From Caldanaerovirga acetigignens (GTDB taxonomy: Bacteria; Bacillota; Thermosediminibacteria; Thermosediminibacterales; Thermosediminibacteraceae), in assembly GCF_900142995.1 (NCBI RefSeq), contig NZ_FRCR01000009.1:39626-103625 (forward strand): a DNA stretch of 64,000 nt, written 5' to 3'. Every line of letters begins with the position of its first letter. Position 1 is the first letter of the stretch. Shown one piece after another: positions 26,705 to 37,567 of this stretch. Below the pieces are notes generated by a model that was not told the origin of the DNA, searched no databases, and was given only the letters and a program-made list of their open reading frames with translations. Both the position numbers and the translations under genes were made by a program.

Positions 26705-27958
26705 ATGTACATCTTCTGGATTCCCTGCATATTGTCTTTTCTCTTAGCAAGCCTTTTTTTCACGGAAAATAAGTCTGCATCCTGTTTTGTGGATTTTGCA
26801 AAAGGTTACCTCGCTCTGAGACTTGCCGGTATTTTTTCTCATTCTGGCCTTTCATACCTTTTTGCAACGGCTGGACTTTTACTAGGACAATCCAGACCTA
26901 TTTTTAGAGGTTTTAAAGGAGGTTCTGCCGAAGTTTTAAGCCTGGGGATTTTAACTTTTATGTCGCCAATTTTAGGCATTATTCTGCTTTTCTTCTTTTT
27001 ACTATTAAAATTCCTTTTTCGTGATTACGAAGATGCGGTCTTTGCAACTTCGTTTCTAATACCCATACTGGCACTAAAGTTTTTCAAAAGCGACGCTTAT
27101 ATACTTATGTCTTTTTTCACTTTCGGGGTTCTAATTGTCCAATTTCTACCGCCGGCACTTGAAAAATATATAAAACCCCGGTTTTTGACAAGGGTAGCCT
27201 TTGCCTTCTTGCTGTTTTTCGCATGTGCCCTGTTTTTTTTCAACAAATACGTCTATAAAGGCTTTGGAGTCCAAAAAGATCTAATACGGCACGGACCCGG
27301 GCACTTTAAGTATGTAGCAATTACCTTCGATGATGGCCCTGATCCATTATATACGCCGCAAATTCTAGATATATTAAAGGAAAAGGACGTTCGAGCCACG
27401 TTTTTCCTCATAGGCAAGAATGCCCAGCAGTATCCGGAAATTGCAAAAAGAATAACAAAGGAAGGTCATACTATCGGAAACCACACCTATTCCCACAAGA
27501 GCCTTATTCCTCTCTCGGCCGCCGCTACACGGAAAGAAATTAAAAGGGGCGAGGAAGCGATTTTTAAAGCTACCGGGATAAGGCCTACCTTGTTCAGACC
27601 GCCAAGAGGAGTATATTCTACTTATGCCCTTAAGTTTCTGAGGCAGGAGCGCTATACGGTGGTGCTCTGGGATGTATCGGCTATGGACTGGGCAGAACTT
27701 CCTCCTCAAAGTATTGTCTCTAACGTTTTGCGCCACGTAAGGCCAGGTTCGATAATACTTTTTCACGACAGCGGGGATATAGTTTCTTTTAAAGGCGGCG
27801 ACAGAACCAATACCGTAAAAGCCCTTCCCCTCGTGATAGACGAACTCAAAGCTCAAGGTTATGATTTCGTAACCGTTGATGAAATGATATTCTTATCTGA
27901 ATTGATGAGGACTGAGGACAATGGTGAGGATAGTGACAGCCAAAATCCAGCACATTGA
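26705..27958 (+). CDS. Fusion of a degenerate PlsY-like membrane domain to a NodB polysaccharide deacetylase
   Basis: A 417-residue two-part protein. Residues 1-195 form about five or six membrane helices with remnants of the PlsY acyltransferase pattern: DFAKGYLALRLA and LLLGQSRPIFRGFKGGSAEVLSLG parallel the PlsY DxxKG and GHxxPxFxxFKGGKGVAT motifs. The GH is GQ, the FKGGK lysine is Ser, and the first (G.GNPG) motif is missing, so acyl transfer is unlikely. Residues 205-405 form a complete NodB deacetylase: TFDDGPDP (metal Asp), GNHTYSHKSL (metal His pair), RPPRGVYS, LWDVSAMDW and ILFHDSG. The catalytic part should face outside and deacetylate cell-wall or exopolysaccharide GlcNAc. A GNAT gene overlaps its end by 38 bases. 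Confidence 0.85.
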   Translation: MYIFWIPCILSFLLASLFFTENKSASCFVDFAKGYLALRLAGIFSHSGLSYLFATAGLLLGQSRPIFRGFKGGSAEVLSLGILTFMSPILGIILLFFFLLLKFLFRDYEDAVFATSFLIPILALKFFKSDAYILMSFFTFGVLIVQFLPPALEKYIKPRFLTRVAFAFLLFFACALFFFNKYVYKGFGVQKDLIRHGPGHFKYVAITFDDGPDPLYTPQILDILKEKDVRATFFLIGKNAQQYPEIAKRITKEGHTIGNHTYSHKSLIPLSAAATRKEIKRGEEAIFKATGIRPTLFRPPRGVYSTYALKFLRQERYTVVLWDVSAMDWAELPPQSIVSNVLRHVRPGSIILFHDSGDIVSFKGGDRTNTVKALPLVIDELKAQGYDFVTVDEMIFLSELMRTEDNGEDSDSQNPAH

Positions 27959-28535
27959 GGCGGTGGTTGATATATTCTGCGCCGCCTTCCATAAAAGCAT
28001 CACCTTTTTTACACCCGATATCTCCAATGTAAGGGAGGCTTTTAAAGATTTTTTCGGGCTTCTTATGGAGACCTTCAATGGTGGATTTATGGTAGCCCTT
28101 AATGAAGGCGAGGTATGCGGGTACATAATAATGGCGGATGATGTGAGGAGGCTTTGGGTAAAGGCGATTTTTTCCGGATTCATTTTCAAGATAGCGGCAA
28201 AAGCTCTGAGGGGAATATACGGCATTGGACTTGCGACAATTTATAAGGTAGTCAAGAATAAACTGTACTATTTGAAGTTTGAGATTTCCACAGAAAAAAC
28301 AGCCCAGCTCCTTTCCATAGCCGTCCACCCATCGCACCACGGGAAAGGCATAGGTAAAAAGCTGCTAGAGGCTGGCCTTAAATATATAAAGTGCATGGGA
28401 ATCAAGAAAATAAAACTGGAAGTAAGACCTGACAACAAATCTGCACTTTCGATTTACGAAAAGTACGGCTTTCAAAAGGTAGGAAAAGCAAAAGACCTAC
28501 AGGGCGATTGGCTCATAATGGTGAAAGAATTATAA
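27921..28535 (+). CDS. GNAT-family N-acetyltransferase
   Basis: A 204-residue GNAT enzyme. The acetyl-CoA loop is VHPSHHGKGIGKKLLE (about 135-150), followed by the typical LEVRPDNKSALSIYEKYGFQKVG. The middle holds an unusual hydrophobic, basic segment (about 75-110). The substrate is unknown; RimI-like and small-molecule acetylases share this pattern. It overlaps the upstream deacetylase gene and should be translated from the same message, so the pair may modify a common envelope substrate, but this is inference. No plus-strand terminator follows; the hairpin beyond it has its U-run only on the minus strand. Confidence 0.82.
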   Translation: MVRIVTAKIQHIEAVVDIFCAAFHKSITFFTPDISNVREAFKDFFGLLMETFNGGFMVALNEGEVCGYIIMADDVRRLWVKAIFSGFIFKIAAKALRGIYGIGLATIYKVVKNKLYYLKFEISTEKTAQLLSIAVHPSHHGKGIGKKLLEAGLKYIKCMGIKKIKLEVRPDNKSALSIYEKYGFQKVGKAKDLQGDWLIMVKEL

Positions 28536-28545
28536 AGGGCAATTT

Positions 28546-28585
28546 AAAAAAAATATGTCCCGAGATACATTGCTCTCGGGACATA
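28546..28585 (-). terminator. Intrinsic terminator of the uracil permease gene
   Basis: A 12-bp perfect stem (arms 28554-28565 and 28574-28585) is followed on the minus strand by eight T residues. The permease stop is five bases before it. On the plus strand there is no U-run. Confidence 0.85.
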
Positions 28586-28589
28586 TACG

Positions 28590-29819
28590 TTATTCTCTCG
28601 GAAGCAATTGGTTTAATATAATGCCCAAAACCGCAGCAAGACCTACACCACCCAGTTTAACCCCTCCTGGGAAGTTGATTACCGCTCCCCCTATTCCCAC
28701 TACCAGGATAATACTTGCAATTATCAGGTTTCTAGTCTTTTTAAAATCTACGCCGTTTTCCACAACAGTCCTAACTCCTATGCTTGCTATCATGCCGAAC
28801 AGGATTATGGATATGCCTCCTATAACCGGTTCAGGAACCGTCCTGATTAAAGCCGTAAGCTTTTGAAAGCTCGAAAGCAGGATGGCGATAAAAGCTGCCA
28901 CCCTCATCACCTGAGGCTTCCAAACACCGGTAAGAGCAAGAACCCCAGTGTTTTCGGAGTATGTGGTATTGGCAGGCCCACCGAAAAGTCCGGCCAAGGA
29001 CGTAGCTATACCGTCACCTATCAAGGTCAAGTGGAGTCCCGGATCTTTGACGAAATCTTTACCCACCGTTGCGCCCACCGCCAGCATGTCACCTACGTGT
29101 TCCACCATCGTCGCTACGGCTACCGGAGCTATCAACCCTATAGCGGCAAGGTTGAATTCGGGCCTTGTGAAATTCGGCACCGCAAAAAGAGCCGCATCCT
29201 GCACAGGTTTTAGGTCAACGATCCCGAATATCAAGCATGCAACATAGCCTGCGATCAACCCCACCAAAACGGGCACGAGTTTAAAAAATCCCCTTCCGTA
29301 AACGCTCACTACCATAACCGTGGCTAGCACTATTAATGCAATGGTCCAGTTTTTGGACGCGCTTTGAACCGCCACCGGCGCAAGATTCAAACCTATTACC
29401 ATTATTATCGGCCCTGTTACTATGGGAGGAAGAAGTCTTTCCATAAATTCCCTTCCCAAAAAGTAGACCAAGATGGCCATTACTACGTACAAAAGCCCTG
29501 CGACTATAATGCCGCCTTGAGCTGCCGGAACGCCCCACTGCTTTACTACAAGAGCTACAGGGGCGATGAATGCAAAGGACGAACCCAAAAAGATCGGCAC
29601 TTTTCTTTTCGTCACAAGATGGAAAAATAGTGTGCCTATCCCCGCAGTGAAAAGTGCAACACCGACATCCAGTCCGGTAAGAAGCGGAACCAGCACAGTA
29701 GCCCCAAACATTGTAAAGGTATGCTGAAGTCCCAGGATTAGAAGCTGTAACAGCGATATTCTGTCTTCCTCTTTTAAAGGCCCTGATAGTTCCTTTGAAT
29801 TTGCAGTCAATTCTTTCAC
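28590..29819 (-). CDS. uraA: Uracil permease (NCS2/UraA family)
   Basis: A 409-residue nucleobase/cation symporter with about 14 membrane segments. The opening LILGLQHTFTMFGATVLVPLLTGL, the KVPIFLGSSFAFIAPV segment and the later NTTYSENTGVLALTGV motif are characteristic of UraA/PyrP. It imports uracil. The leader holds a PyrR box and terminator, so expression should fall when UMP is high. GTG start, six bases after AAAGGAGG. The gene upp, which converts imported uracil to UMP, is about 4 kb away. Confidence 0.94.
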   Translation of the reverse strand: MKELTANSKELSGPLKEEDRISLLQLLILGLQHTFTMFGATVLVPLLTGLDVGVALFTAGIGTLFFHLVTKRKVPIFLGSSFAFIAPVALVVKQWGVPAAQGGIIVAGLLYVVMAILVYFLGREFMERLLPPIVTGPIIMVIGLNLAPVAVQSASKNWTIALIVLATVMVVSVYGRGFFKLVPVLVGLIAGYVACLIFGIVDLKPVQDAALFAVPNFTRPEFNLAAIGLIAPVAVATMVEHVGDMLAVGATVGKDFVKDPGLHLTLIGDGIATSLAGLFGGPANTTYSENTGVLALTGVWKPQVMRVAAFIAILLSSFQKLTALIRTVPEPVIGGISIILFGMIASIGVRTVVENGVDFKKTRNLIIASIILVVGIGGAVINFPGGVKLGGVGLAAVLGIILNQLLPRE

Positions 29820-29840
29820 ACTTTTCCTCCTTTCGAAATC

Positions 29841-29870
29841 AAAGCCCCTGTTGTAAGGCAGCAGGGGCTT
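29841..29870 (-). repeat. Second leader hairpin before uraA
   Basis: A 9-bp GC-rich stem (AAGCCCCTG paired with CAGGGGCTT) lies between the attenuator terminator and the uraA ribosome site. It is followed by only short T stretches, so it is at best a weak terminator; it may shield or space the ribosome site. Confidence 0.5.
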
Positions 29871-29876
29871 CCTTAT

Positions 29877-29945
29877 AAAAAAAGCCTTTCTCTGTCAGGC
29901 AGAGAAAGGCTTTTTTTCCCTACGCCTTACTAGCCTCACAGGACC
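29877..29945 (-). promoter_or_regulatory. PyrR-dependent transcription attenuator of uraA
   Basis: The minus-strand segment 29945-29925 reads GGTCCTGTGAGGCTAGTAAG and matches the PyrR-binding loop (GTCCnGnGAGGCT...AAGG). It is followed by a strong terminator, AGCCTTTCTCTG paired with CAGAGAAAGGCT and then seven T residues (29917-29877). UMP-bound PyrR would stabilise the anti-antiterminator and cause termination. pyrR itself is not in the window. Confidence 0.85.
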
Positions 29946-29975
29946 AGTTTAAAGGCTCATAACTTTTCCTGTAGA

Positions 29976-30004
29976 ATCATAACACATAGCAGGGTTACAG
30001 TCAA
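29976..30004 (-). promoter_or_regulatory. Sigma-A promoter of uraA
   Basis: TTGACT (30004-29999) and TATGAT (29981-29976) are 17 bp apart on the minus strand. The -35 overlaps the stop codon of the methyltransferase gene. The start falls just upstream of the PyrR box. Confidence 0.7.
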
Positions 30005-30867
30005 TACTTAAAATTTTCAAAGGACCAGAGCCGTTCCAGTGCTTTTTTCATATACTCTTCGTCTATTTCAAATCCGATTGCACTTATATTCAACTTTAAA
30101 CAGGCGATCGCCGTGGTCCCGATTCCCATAAAAGGATCCAGGACAAGTTTGGTCCTCTCAACCCCATGGAGTTTTATGCACATTTCCGGGAGGGTAACCG
30201 GAAAAGTAGATGGATGCGGGCGCTGTTTTTCCCTATCCCTTATGGTTTCATACGGAATAAACCAGGTATTCCCACGGCATCTCTTGTCTTGCTTTGCGCT
30301 TTTCCATCGTCCTATATTTGACTTATCCTGATAGGGCACTCCTATGGCAAGTCTGTCAAGCTCAACCTTTCCGGTCTTTGTAAAGTGAAAGATGTATTCA
30401 TGATTGTCGTGTAAAAAGCGCTTTCCCTTAATGGGTTTATAGTGACCTACTGCCACATCACCGGATATGGCGGGATATTTGCCGACAGAACTTTTTTCGA
30501 TGGCGATGGATTTTACCCAATGGATAACATTTTGAAGCTCAAAATGCTTCCTGAGCCTTTGCGCTACATCTAAGGGTATCCATGGATCGCTCGGTTTTCC
30601 ACCTATATTTAGGAAAAAAGAACCGTCATTTTTCAGCACCCTCTTAATCTCAACAGATACCTTTTCCAACCAGTCCAAATATTGCTCTCGCGGCATGTTG
30701 TCACAATGGCTGTTGTAACGTATGCCTATATTGTAAGGCGGGGAAGTGACAACCACGTCCACTTCTTCCTGCTTCAAGTATTTTCTCATACCCAATAAGC
30801 AATCCTCAAGATAGAGGGTAATTTTTCCCCCTACCTTATAAACCCTTTCCGAAGGCAAATCCGGCAT
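30001..30867 (-). CDS. Site-specific DNA methyltransferase (SPPY type, beta class)
   Basis: A 288-residue amino-methyltransferase. The catalytic motif IV is TSPPYN (41-46) and the AdoMet motif [12 protein letters not shown] lies at the C-terminal end (about 244-255), an order typical of the beta class. SPPY is commonest in N4-cytosine enzymes, though some N6-adenine enzymes share it. The region between (about 120-230) should be the target-recognition part. No restriction endonuclease gene lies beside it, so it is solitary here. It sits between wecB and uraA; the ribosome site is weak (AAGGAT). It could be part of a vanished restriction system or a regulatory methylase. Confidence 0.85.
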   Translation of the reverse strand: MPDLPSERVYKVGGKITLYLEDCLLGMRKYLKQEEVDVVVTSPPYNIGIRYNSHCDNMPREQYLDWLEKVSVEIKRVLKNDGSFFLNIGGKPSDPWIPLDVAQRLRKHFELQNVIHWVKSIAIEKSSVGKYPAISGDVAVGHYKPIKGKRFLHDNHEYIFHFTKTGKVELDRLAIGVPYQDKSNIGRWKSAKQDKRCRGNTWFIPYETIRDREKQRPHPSTFPVTLPEMCIKLHGVERTKLVLDPFMGIGTTAIACLKLNISAIGFEIDEEYMKKALERLWSFENFKY

Positions 30868-30885
30868 ATCCTTGCCTCAACTCCT

Positions 30886-32064
30886 TCAGGAACAGTCCAT
30901 TCCGGAAGCCCGTTCCGGCCTAAACTCCTCCGGCCTTTTTTCTGACATTCCAAAATAGTACAGGATACTCTCTACAATCCGCTTTGAGGCAAATCCATCT
31001 CCGTAGGGATTCACAGCATTCGCCATGCGGAGGTATTCAGTCTCATCTTTCAAGAGTATTTCTGCTTCTTTTAGCACATTTTCTTTTGCTGTTCCTATCA
31101 CCTTCACAGTGCCTGCCTTAACAGCCTCAGGTCGTTCTGTCTCGTTTCTCAGCACCAATACAGGCTTCCCCAAGGAAGGCGCTTCTTCCTGCAAGCCTCC
31201 CGAGTCAGTCATGACCATGTAGCATCTGGCCATCAGGTTGTGCAGCTCGTCGGTATCAAGTGGAGGAAGGAGTATTATTCTCTCGCTATTTTTGAGTATG
31301 CTATAAGCCGTATCACGGACCGCAGGGTTCAAGTGTACGGGATAAACGAGAACAACATCTGGATTGCGCTCCACCACGTCCCGAAGCCCCCGGCATATTT
31401 CTTCAAGGGGTCTCCCCAGGTTCTCCCTCCTGTGGGCGGTTACAAGTATCACGCGATTTTTCTCGAATTTCAACGAATTGAGGACCGGTTGCTTGAATAC
31501 ATAGTCTTTTTTCACGGTAGTTTTCAATGCATCTATTACTGTATTTCCTGTAACGAAAATAGATTTGGGGTCAACTCCTTCATTGATTAGGTTCATCTTT
31601 GCCGTCATTGTCGGCGCAAAGTGAAGATCCGCAAGAGCTCCTGTAATCTTCCGGTTCATTTCCTCTGGAAAGGGCAGCCACTTGTTGTGGGTTCTCAATC
31701 CCGCTTCCACATGTCCCACCTTGATATGCAGATAAAAGGAAGCAAGAGCTCCAACAAACGTCGTAGTAGTATCGCCGTGCACCAGCACTAAGTCGGGTCT
31801 TACCTCATTTAGCACATCCCTTAACCCGGAAAGCGCCTTTACGGTGATGTCAAACAAGCTCTGCCTTTCTTCCATTATGTCCAGGTCGTAATCGACCTTT
31901 ACATCAAAAAGGCTCAACACCTGGTCGAGCATCTGGCGGTGTTGAGCTGTAACGGCCACCTTGCAATCAATATAATCGCTCTTTTTGAGTTCCTGCACCA
32001 ATGGGGCCATTTTTATGGCCTCAGGTCTGGTTCCAAATACCGTCAAAACTTTTATCCTTTCCAA
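30886..32064 (-). CDS. wecB: UDP-N-acetylglucosamine 2-epimerase (non-hydrolysing)
   Basis: A 392-residue GT-B-fold enzyme interconverting UDP-GlcNAc and UDP-ManNAc. The start VLTVFGTRPEAIKMAPLV, the VHGDTTTTFVGALASFY block, HVEAGLRTHN and the late DSGGLQEEAPSLGKPVLVLR are intact. It supplies ManNAc for teichoic-acid-type linkage units, acting after TagO encoded upstream. TTG start with GGGGAG five bases ahead. Known in B. subtilis as mnaA, also near upp and the ATP-synthase operon. Confidence 0.94.
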   Translation of the reverse strand: MERIKVLTVFGTRPEAIKMAPLVQELKKSDYIDCKVAVTAQHRQMLDQVLSLFDVKVDYDLDIMEERQSLFDITVKALSGLRDVLNEVRPDLVLVHGDTTTTFVGALASFYLHIKVGHVEAGLRTHNKWLPFPEEMNRKITGALADLHFAPTMTAKMNLINEGVDPKSIFVTGNTVIDALKTTVKKDYVFKQPVLNSLKFEKNRVILVTAHRRENLGRPLEEICRGLRDVVERNPDVVLVYPVHLNPAVRDTAYSILKNSERIILLPPLDTDELHNLMARCYMVMTDSGGLQEEAPSLGKPVLVLRNETERPEAVKAGTVKVIGTAKENVLKEAEILLKDETEYLRMANAVNPYGDGFASKRIVESILYYFGMSEKRPEEFRPERASGMDCS

Positions 32065-32083
32065 AGCTCGCTCCCCTTTTTAA

Positions 32084-33115
32084 CTATAATCCTTCAGACT
32101 TTTTGTCTTGCGAGATAATGAACTGCCTTCCTCCCAGTAAAAATAGAGCAAGAAAAATAGCAAGCATCAGGAAAGCCTGCTTTACACCAACCCATATTAG
32201 CAATACCGCACATAGTCCCAGCGCCAGGCTCATGAGGTACATATATATGACAGCTTGTCTATGGGAAAACCCCACATCCAGCAGTCGATGATGGATATGT
32301 CCCCTGTCGGCCTGCATTATAGGCCTTCCTTTGATGAGCCTCCTAACTATAGCAAAGGCCGTATCAAAGATGGGAAGTCCCAGCGCTAAGATGGGAACAA
32401 TAAGAGCTATGGCCGTTGCACTCTTTACAGCCCCATCTACGGCTGCCGCAGCCAGGATATATCCCAGAAACATAGCTCCAGTGTCCCCCATGAATATCTT
32501 TGCGGGGTTGAAGTTGTACGGCAAAAATCCCAAAGCAGCTCCCGCAAGCAATGCTGTAACTAATGTTGTGTTCAGTTGGCCCAAGCTTATGTCGACTAGC
32601 ATCATCGTCACAGATGCTATGACTGCGATTCCTGCTGCCAGTCCGTCGAGTCCGTCGATGAAATTCAAGGTATTGGTAATGCCCACAACCCAAAACAGCG
32701 TAACCGGTATGCTCCACTTGCCAAGATAAAACATCCCTCCGAAAGGATTAGTCACCCACTCTACCTTCAGCCCGAAAGCCACAAGGATATAAGCTGCAAC
32801 CGTTTGAAGCAAGAGCTTTGCTTTTGCAGGAAGCCCATAAATGTCATCTAACACGCCCACCAATACCAGGAAGGCTCCGCCTATCAACATGCCGCGGAAG
32901 GAACTTTGCTCAAGTGGCAATGTAATCAATCCTACCGCAGTAAAAGCTGCAAAAATGGCAAGTCCTCCCAATCTCGGCGTGGGTTTTTTGTGAACCCGCC
33001 GGGCATCCTTCGGTATATCGACGGCGCCCATCTTCCAGGCCAATTTTATAACCCCCGGTGTAGCCATGTAAGATAAGGCCATCGACATTATAAATGCGTA
33101 TATGTACAACGGCAT
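32084..33115 (-). CDS. tagO: Undecaprenyl-phosphate GlcNAc-1-phosphate transferase (TagO/WecA)
   Basis: A 343-residue polytopic membrane enzyme of the MraY/WecA family with about ten or eleven helices. Characteristic segments are RRVHKKPTPRLGGLAIF near the start, NTLNFIDGLDGLAAGIA with the catalytic Asp pair, FMGDTGAMFLGY, and the basic DRGHIHHRLLD loop. It starts wall teichoic acid or other polymer synthesis by loading GlcNAc-P onto the lipid carrier. AAGGGGCG precedes the ATG. It forms an envelope pair with wecB. Confidence 0.93.
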   Translation of the reverse strand: MPLYIYAFIMSMALSYMATPGVIKLAWKMGAVDIPKDARRVHKKPTPRLGGLAIFAAFTAVGLITLPLEQSSFRGMLIGGAFLVLVGVLDDIYGLPAKAKLLLQTVAAYILVAFGLKVEWVTNPFGGMFYLGKWSIPVTLFWVVGITNTLNFIDGLDGLAAGIAVIASVTMMLVDISLGQLNTTLVTALLAGAALGFLPYNFNPAKIFMGDTGAMFLGYILAAAAVDGAVKSATAIALIVPILALGLPIFDTAFAIVRRLIKGRPIMQADRGHIHHRLLDVGFSHRQAVIYMYLMSLALGLCAVLLIWVGVKQAFLMLAIFLALFLLGGRQFIISQDKKSEGL

Positions 33116-33176
33116 TTTATAACGCCCCTTTACGCCAAACTTGCTTTTTTAATTTTATTCCATAAATCCTTTCTTG

Positions 33177-35518
<2,342 letters not shown>

Positions 35519-35533
35519 AAAAACCCTCCTCTT

Positions 35534-35974
35534 TTATCGATTTTCGTAAGAGCTTATCTTGTCGATCCGCCGCTTATGACGTCCTCCTTCAAATTCCGCC
35601 TTGAGCCATTCTTCCACTATAGCTTTGGCAAGGCCGGGGCCTATTACCCTTCCTCCCATGGTCAGGACGTTGGCATTGTTGTGAAGCCTGGACATCTTTG
35701 CCGAATACACGTCGTGGCATAAAGCAGCGCGGATTCCCTTTACTTTGTTGGCGGCTATGGTAACTCCTATACCTGTCCCGCAAATCAAAATACCCCTGTC
35801 GTATTCACCGCGGGCAACCGCTTCGGCGAGTTTAAATGCGATATCGGGATAATCCACCGGCTCTTCGGAAAAGGTACCCATATCCTCGTACTCTATGCCT
35901 TTCTCTTCCAAAAATTTGATAATCTCCTCTTTCAAACCAAATCCGCCATGGTCGCTGGCTACGGCTATTTTCAT
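35534..35974 (-). CDS. rpiB: Ribose-5-phosphate isomerase B
   Basis: A 146-residue RpiB/LacAB-family isomerase of the pentose phosphate pathway. The start KIAVASDHGGFGLKE, the ICGTGIGVTIAANKVKGIRAALCHD active-site block with its Cys (shown as a family pattern), and NNANVLTMGGRVIG are intact. ATG 35974 is chosen because GGGGGA lies before it; an upstream ATG extends the frame by eight residues. The order glyA-rpiB-ywlE-tsaC is the usual Firmicute order. Confidence 0.94.
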   Translation of the reverse strand: MKIAVASDHGGFGLKEEIIKFLEEKGIEYEDMGTFSEEPVDYPDIAFKLAEAVARGEYDRGILICGTGIGVTIAANKVKGIRAALCHDVYSAKMSRLHNNANVLTMGGRVIGPGLAKAIVEEWLKAEFEGGRHKRRIDKISSYENR

Positions 35975-36020
35975 TGCACTTTCCCCCTTTGCGCTCACTA
36001 CATTATTATATTTAAAACCA

Positions 36021-36485
36021 TCAACCCCTGTCCAGCTTTTCCAGAACCTTTTCGAGCTGCTCCTTCAGCGCTTGTGCCACTCGGCGGTAAGTATCCTCAT
36101 CACCGCCGTAAGGATCTGCAATATCCACCCCTTCGTCGCCTTCGTCTTCGGCAAACTCGGCAAGGACAAAGACCCTGCCCTTCGTATGGGGAAACTTATT
36201 CACAATGTAATCTTTGTGGCTTTTCGTCATGGTGAGTATAAGGTCGGCCTTTAGAAGCTCTTCGGAAAGGGTCTTTGTTCTATGCGAGGAAATGTCTACA
36301 CCGATATCCTTCATAACCTTTACGGCTTGAGGAGACGCGGGCATTCCCACGACGGCGGCTATCCCGCATGAATCCACATCTATTTCCCCTTCCTTGCCGC
36401 GCTCCTTTATCATTTTTCTAAAAAGGCCCTCCGCCATGCTGCTGCGGCAGGTATTGCCAGTGCACACAAAAAGCACTTTCTTCAT
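36021..36485 (-). CDS. ywlE: Low-molecular-weight phosphatase, YwlE type (protein-arginine phosphatase)
   Basis: A 154-residue LMW-PTP-fold enzyme. The P-loop is CTGNTCRS (8-15) and the general-acid loop is DIADPYGGD. The Thr in the P-loop (GNTC instead of GNIC) is the residue known to give B. subtilis YwlE its preference for phospho-arginine over phospho-tyrosine, so it should counteract the arginine kinase McsB. mcsB is not in the window. Placed between tsaC and rpiB as in Bacillus. Confidence 0.88.
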   Translation of the reverse strand: MKKVLFVCTGNTCRSSMAEGLFRKMIKERGKEGEIDVDSCGIAAVVGMPASPQAVKVMKDIGVDISSHRTKTLSEELLKADLILTMTKSHKDYIVNKFPHTKGRVFVLAEFAEDEGDEGVDIADPYGGDEDTYRRVAQALKEQLEKVLEKLDRG

Positions 36486-36506
36486 AACCTGACGCCTCCC
36501 AATATA

Positions 36507-37550
36507 TCATTCGAGCTTAATTATATTATACCCTGCGGCTTTTCGAAGCCTATTCATGACCGCAAGGCCAAGGCCACTTTCCGGAATACTTTCTGCCAGT
36601 ATTTGGTCTACCCCCATCCTGTCGAATTTTCTAAGCACGGAAAAAAGGTTTGCCGAAATGGTCAAAGGTGCATTTCTATCCCCAACGGAAATCACATATC
36701 CTATTTTATAATACATGCGCGTCTGAGCGGTGGCCATTATGCCCACTTTCTTGCCCTCGACGGAAAGCTTTTTTGCCATCTCAGAAATTTTTTTAATCTG
36801 GGCCTTAATCGGGCCCTCTACCACAATCATAGGGGCTTTCGGCGAATAATGCCTGTACTTCTGGCCGGGCGATTTGGGCTTCTGCCCGGGCAAAAGACCT
36901 GCGTCCAGTTCCACCCTGCCTATCACTTCTTCCAATTCCTCTCGGGTAATTCCGCCTGGCCTCAAAATCACTGGGACATCACCTGTCAAATCAAGGACCG
37001 TAGATTCCACGCCGACCTCGCACGGGCCCCCATCCAGTATTACGTCCACCCTCCCAGCCATGTCTTCGTAAACGTCTTCGGCAGTGGTGGGACTCGGCTT
37101 TCCCGATATGTTGGCGCTCGGAGCGGCTATGGGCACTCCCGACTCCTTTATGAGCGCTAAGGCCACAGGATGTCTCGGCATTCTCACCGCAACCGTATCG
37201 AGTCCCCCTGTAGTACTGTACGGAACTTTATTCGACTTTTCGAGGACCAGTGTGAGGGGGCCGGGCCAGAACCTCTCCATCAATATTCGAGCTTCAGGCG
37301 GCATATTGCGAACAAGCCCTTCCACTTCTTTATGAGATGATATATGGACGATTAACGGATTGTCCTGAGGCCTGTTTTTGGCACTATATATTTTGCGGGC
37401 AGCATCCTCATCAAGGGCATTTGCCCCAAGGCCGTATACCGTTTCTGTCGGAAAGGCTACAAGTCCCCCGGCTCTTATGACGCCTGCGGCAATTTTTATG
37501 CATTCTAAATCCGGCTCTTTAGGATTTACTTTAATCAGTTTCGTTTCCAT
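36507..37550 (-). CDS. sua5: L-threonylcarbamoyladenylate synthase (Sua5/TsaC)
   Basis: A 347-residue, two-domain Sua5-type enzyme. The YrdC domain (about 10-200) has FPTETVYGLGANA, IYSAKNRPQDNPLIVH and APSANISGKPSPTTAEDV; the C-terminal Sua5 domain follows a SPGQKYRHYSPKAPM linker. It makes threonylcarbamoyl-AMP for the t6A37 modification of ANN-decoding tRNAs. ATG start. Equivalent to B. subtilis ywlC. Confidence 0.94.
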   Translation of the reverse strand: METKLIKVNPKEPDLECIKIAAGVIRAGGLVAFPTETVYGLGANALDEDAARKIYSAKNRPQDNPLIVHISSHKEVEGLVRNMPPEARILMERFWPGPLTLVLEKSNKVPYSTTGGLDTVAVRMPRHPVALALIKESGVPIAAPSANISGKPSPTTAEDVYEDMAGRVDVILDGGPCEVGVESTVLDLTGDVPVILRPGGITREELEEVIGRVELDAGLLPGQKPKSPGQKYRHYSPKAPMIVVEGPIKAQIKKISEMAKKLSVEGKKVGIMATAQTRMYYKIGYVISVGDRNAPLTISANLFSVLRKFDRMGVDQILAESIPESGLGLAVMNRLRKAAGYNIIKLE

Positions 37551-37567
37551 AGCATCACTTTCCCCGC

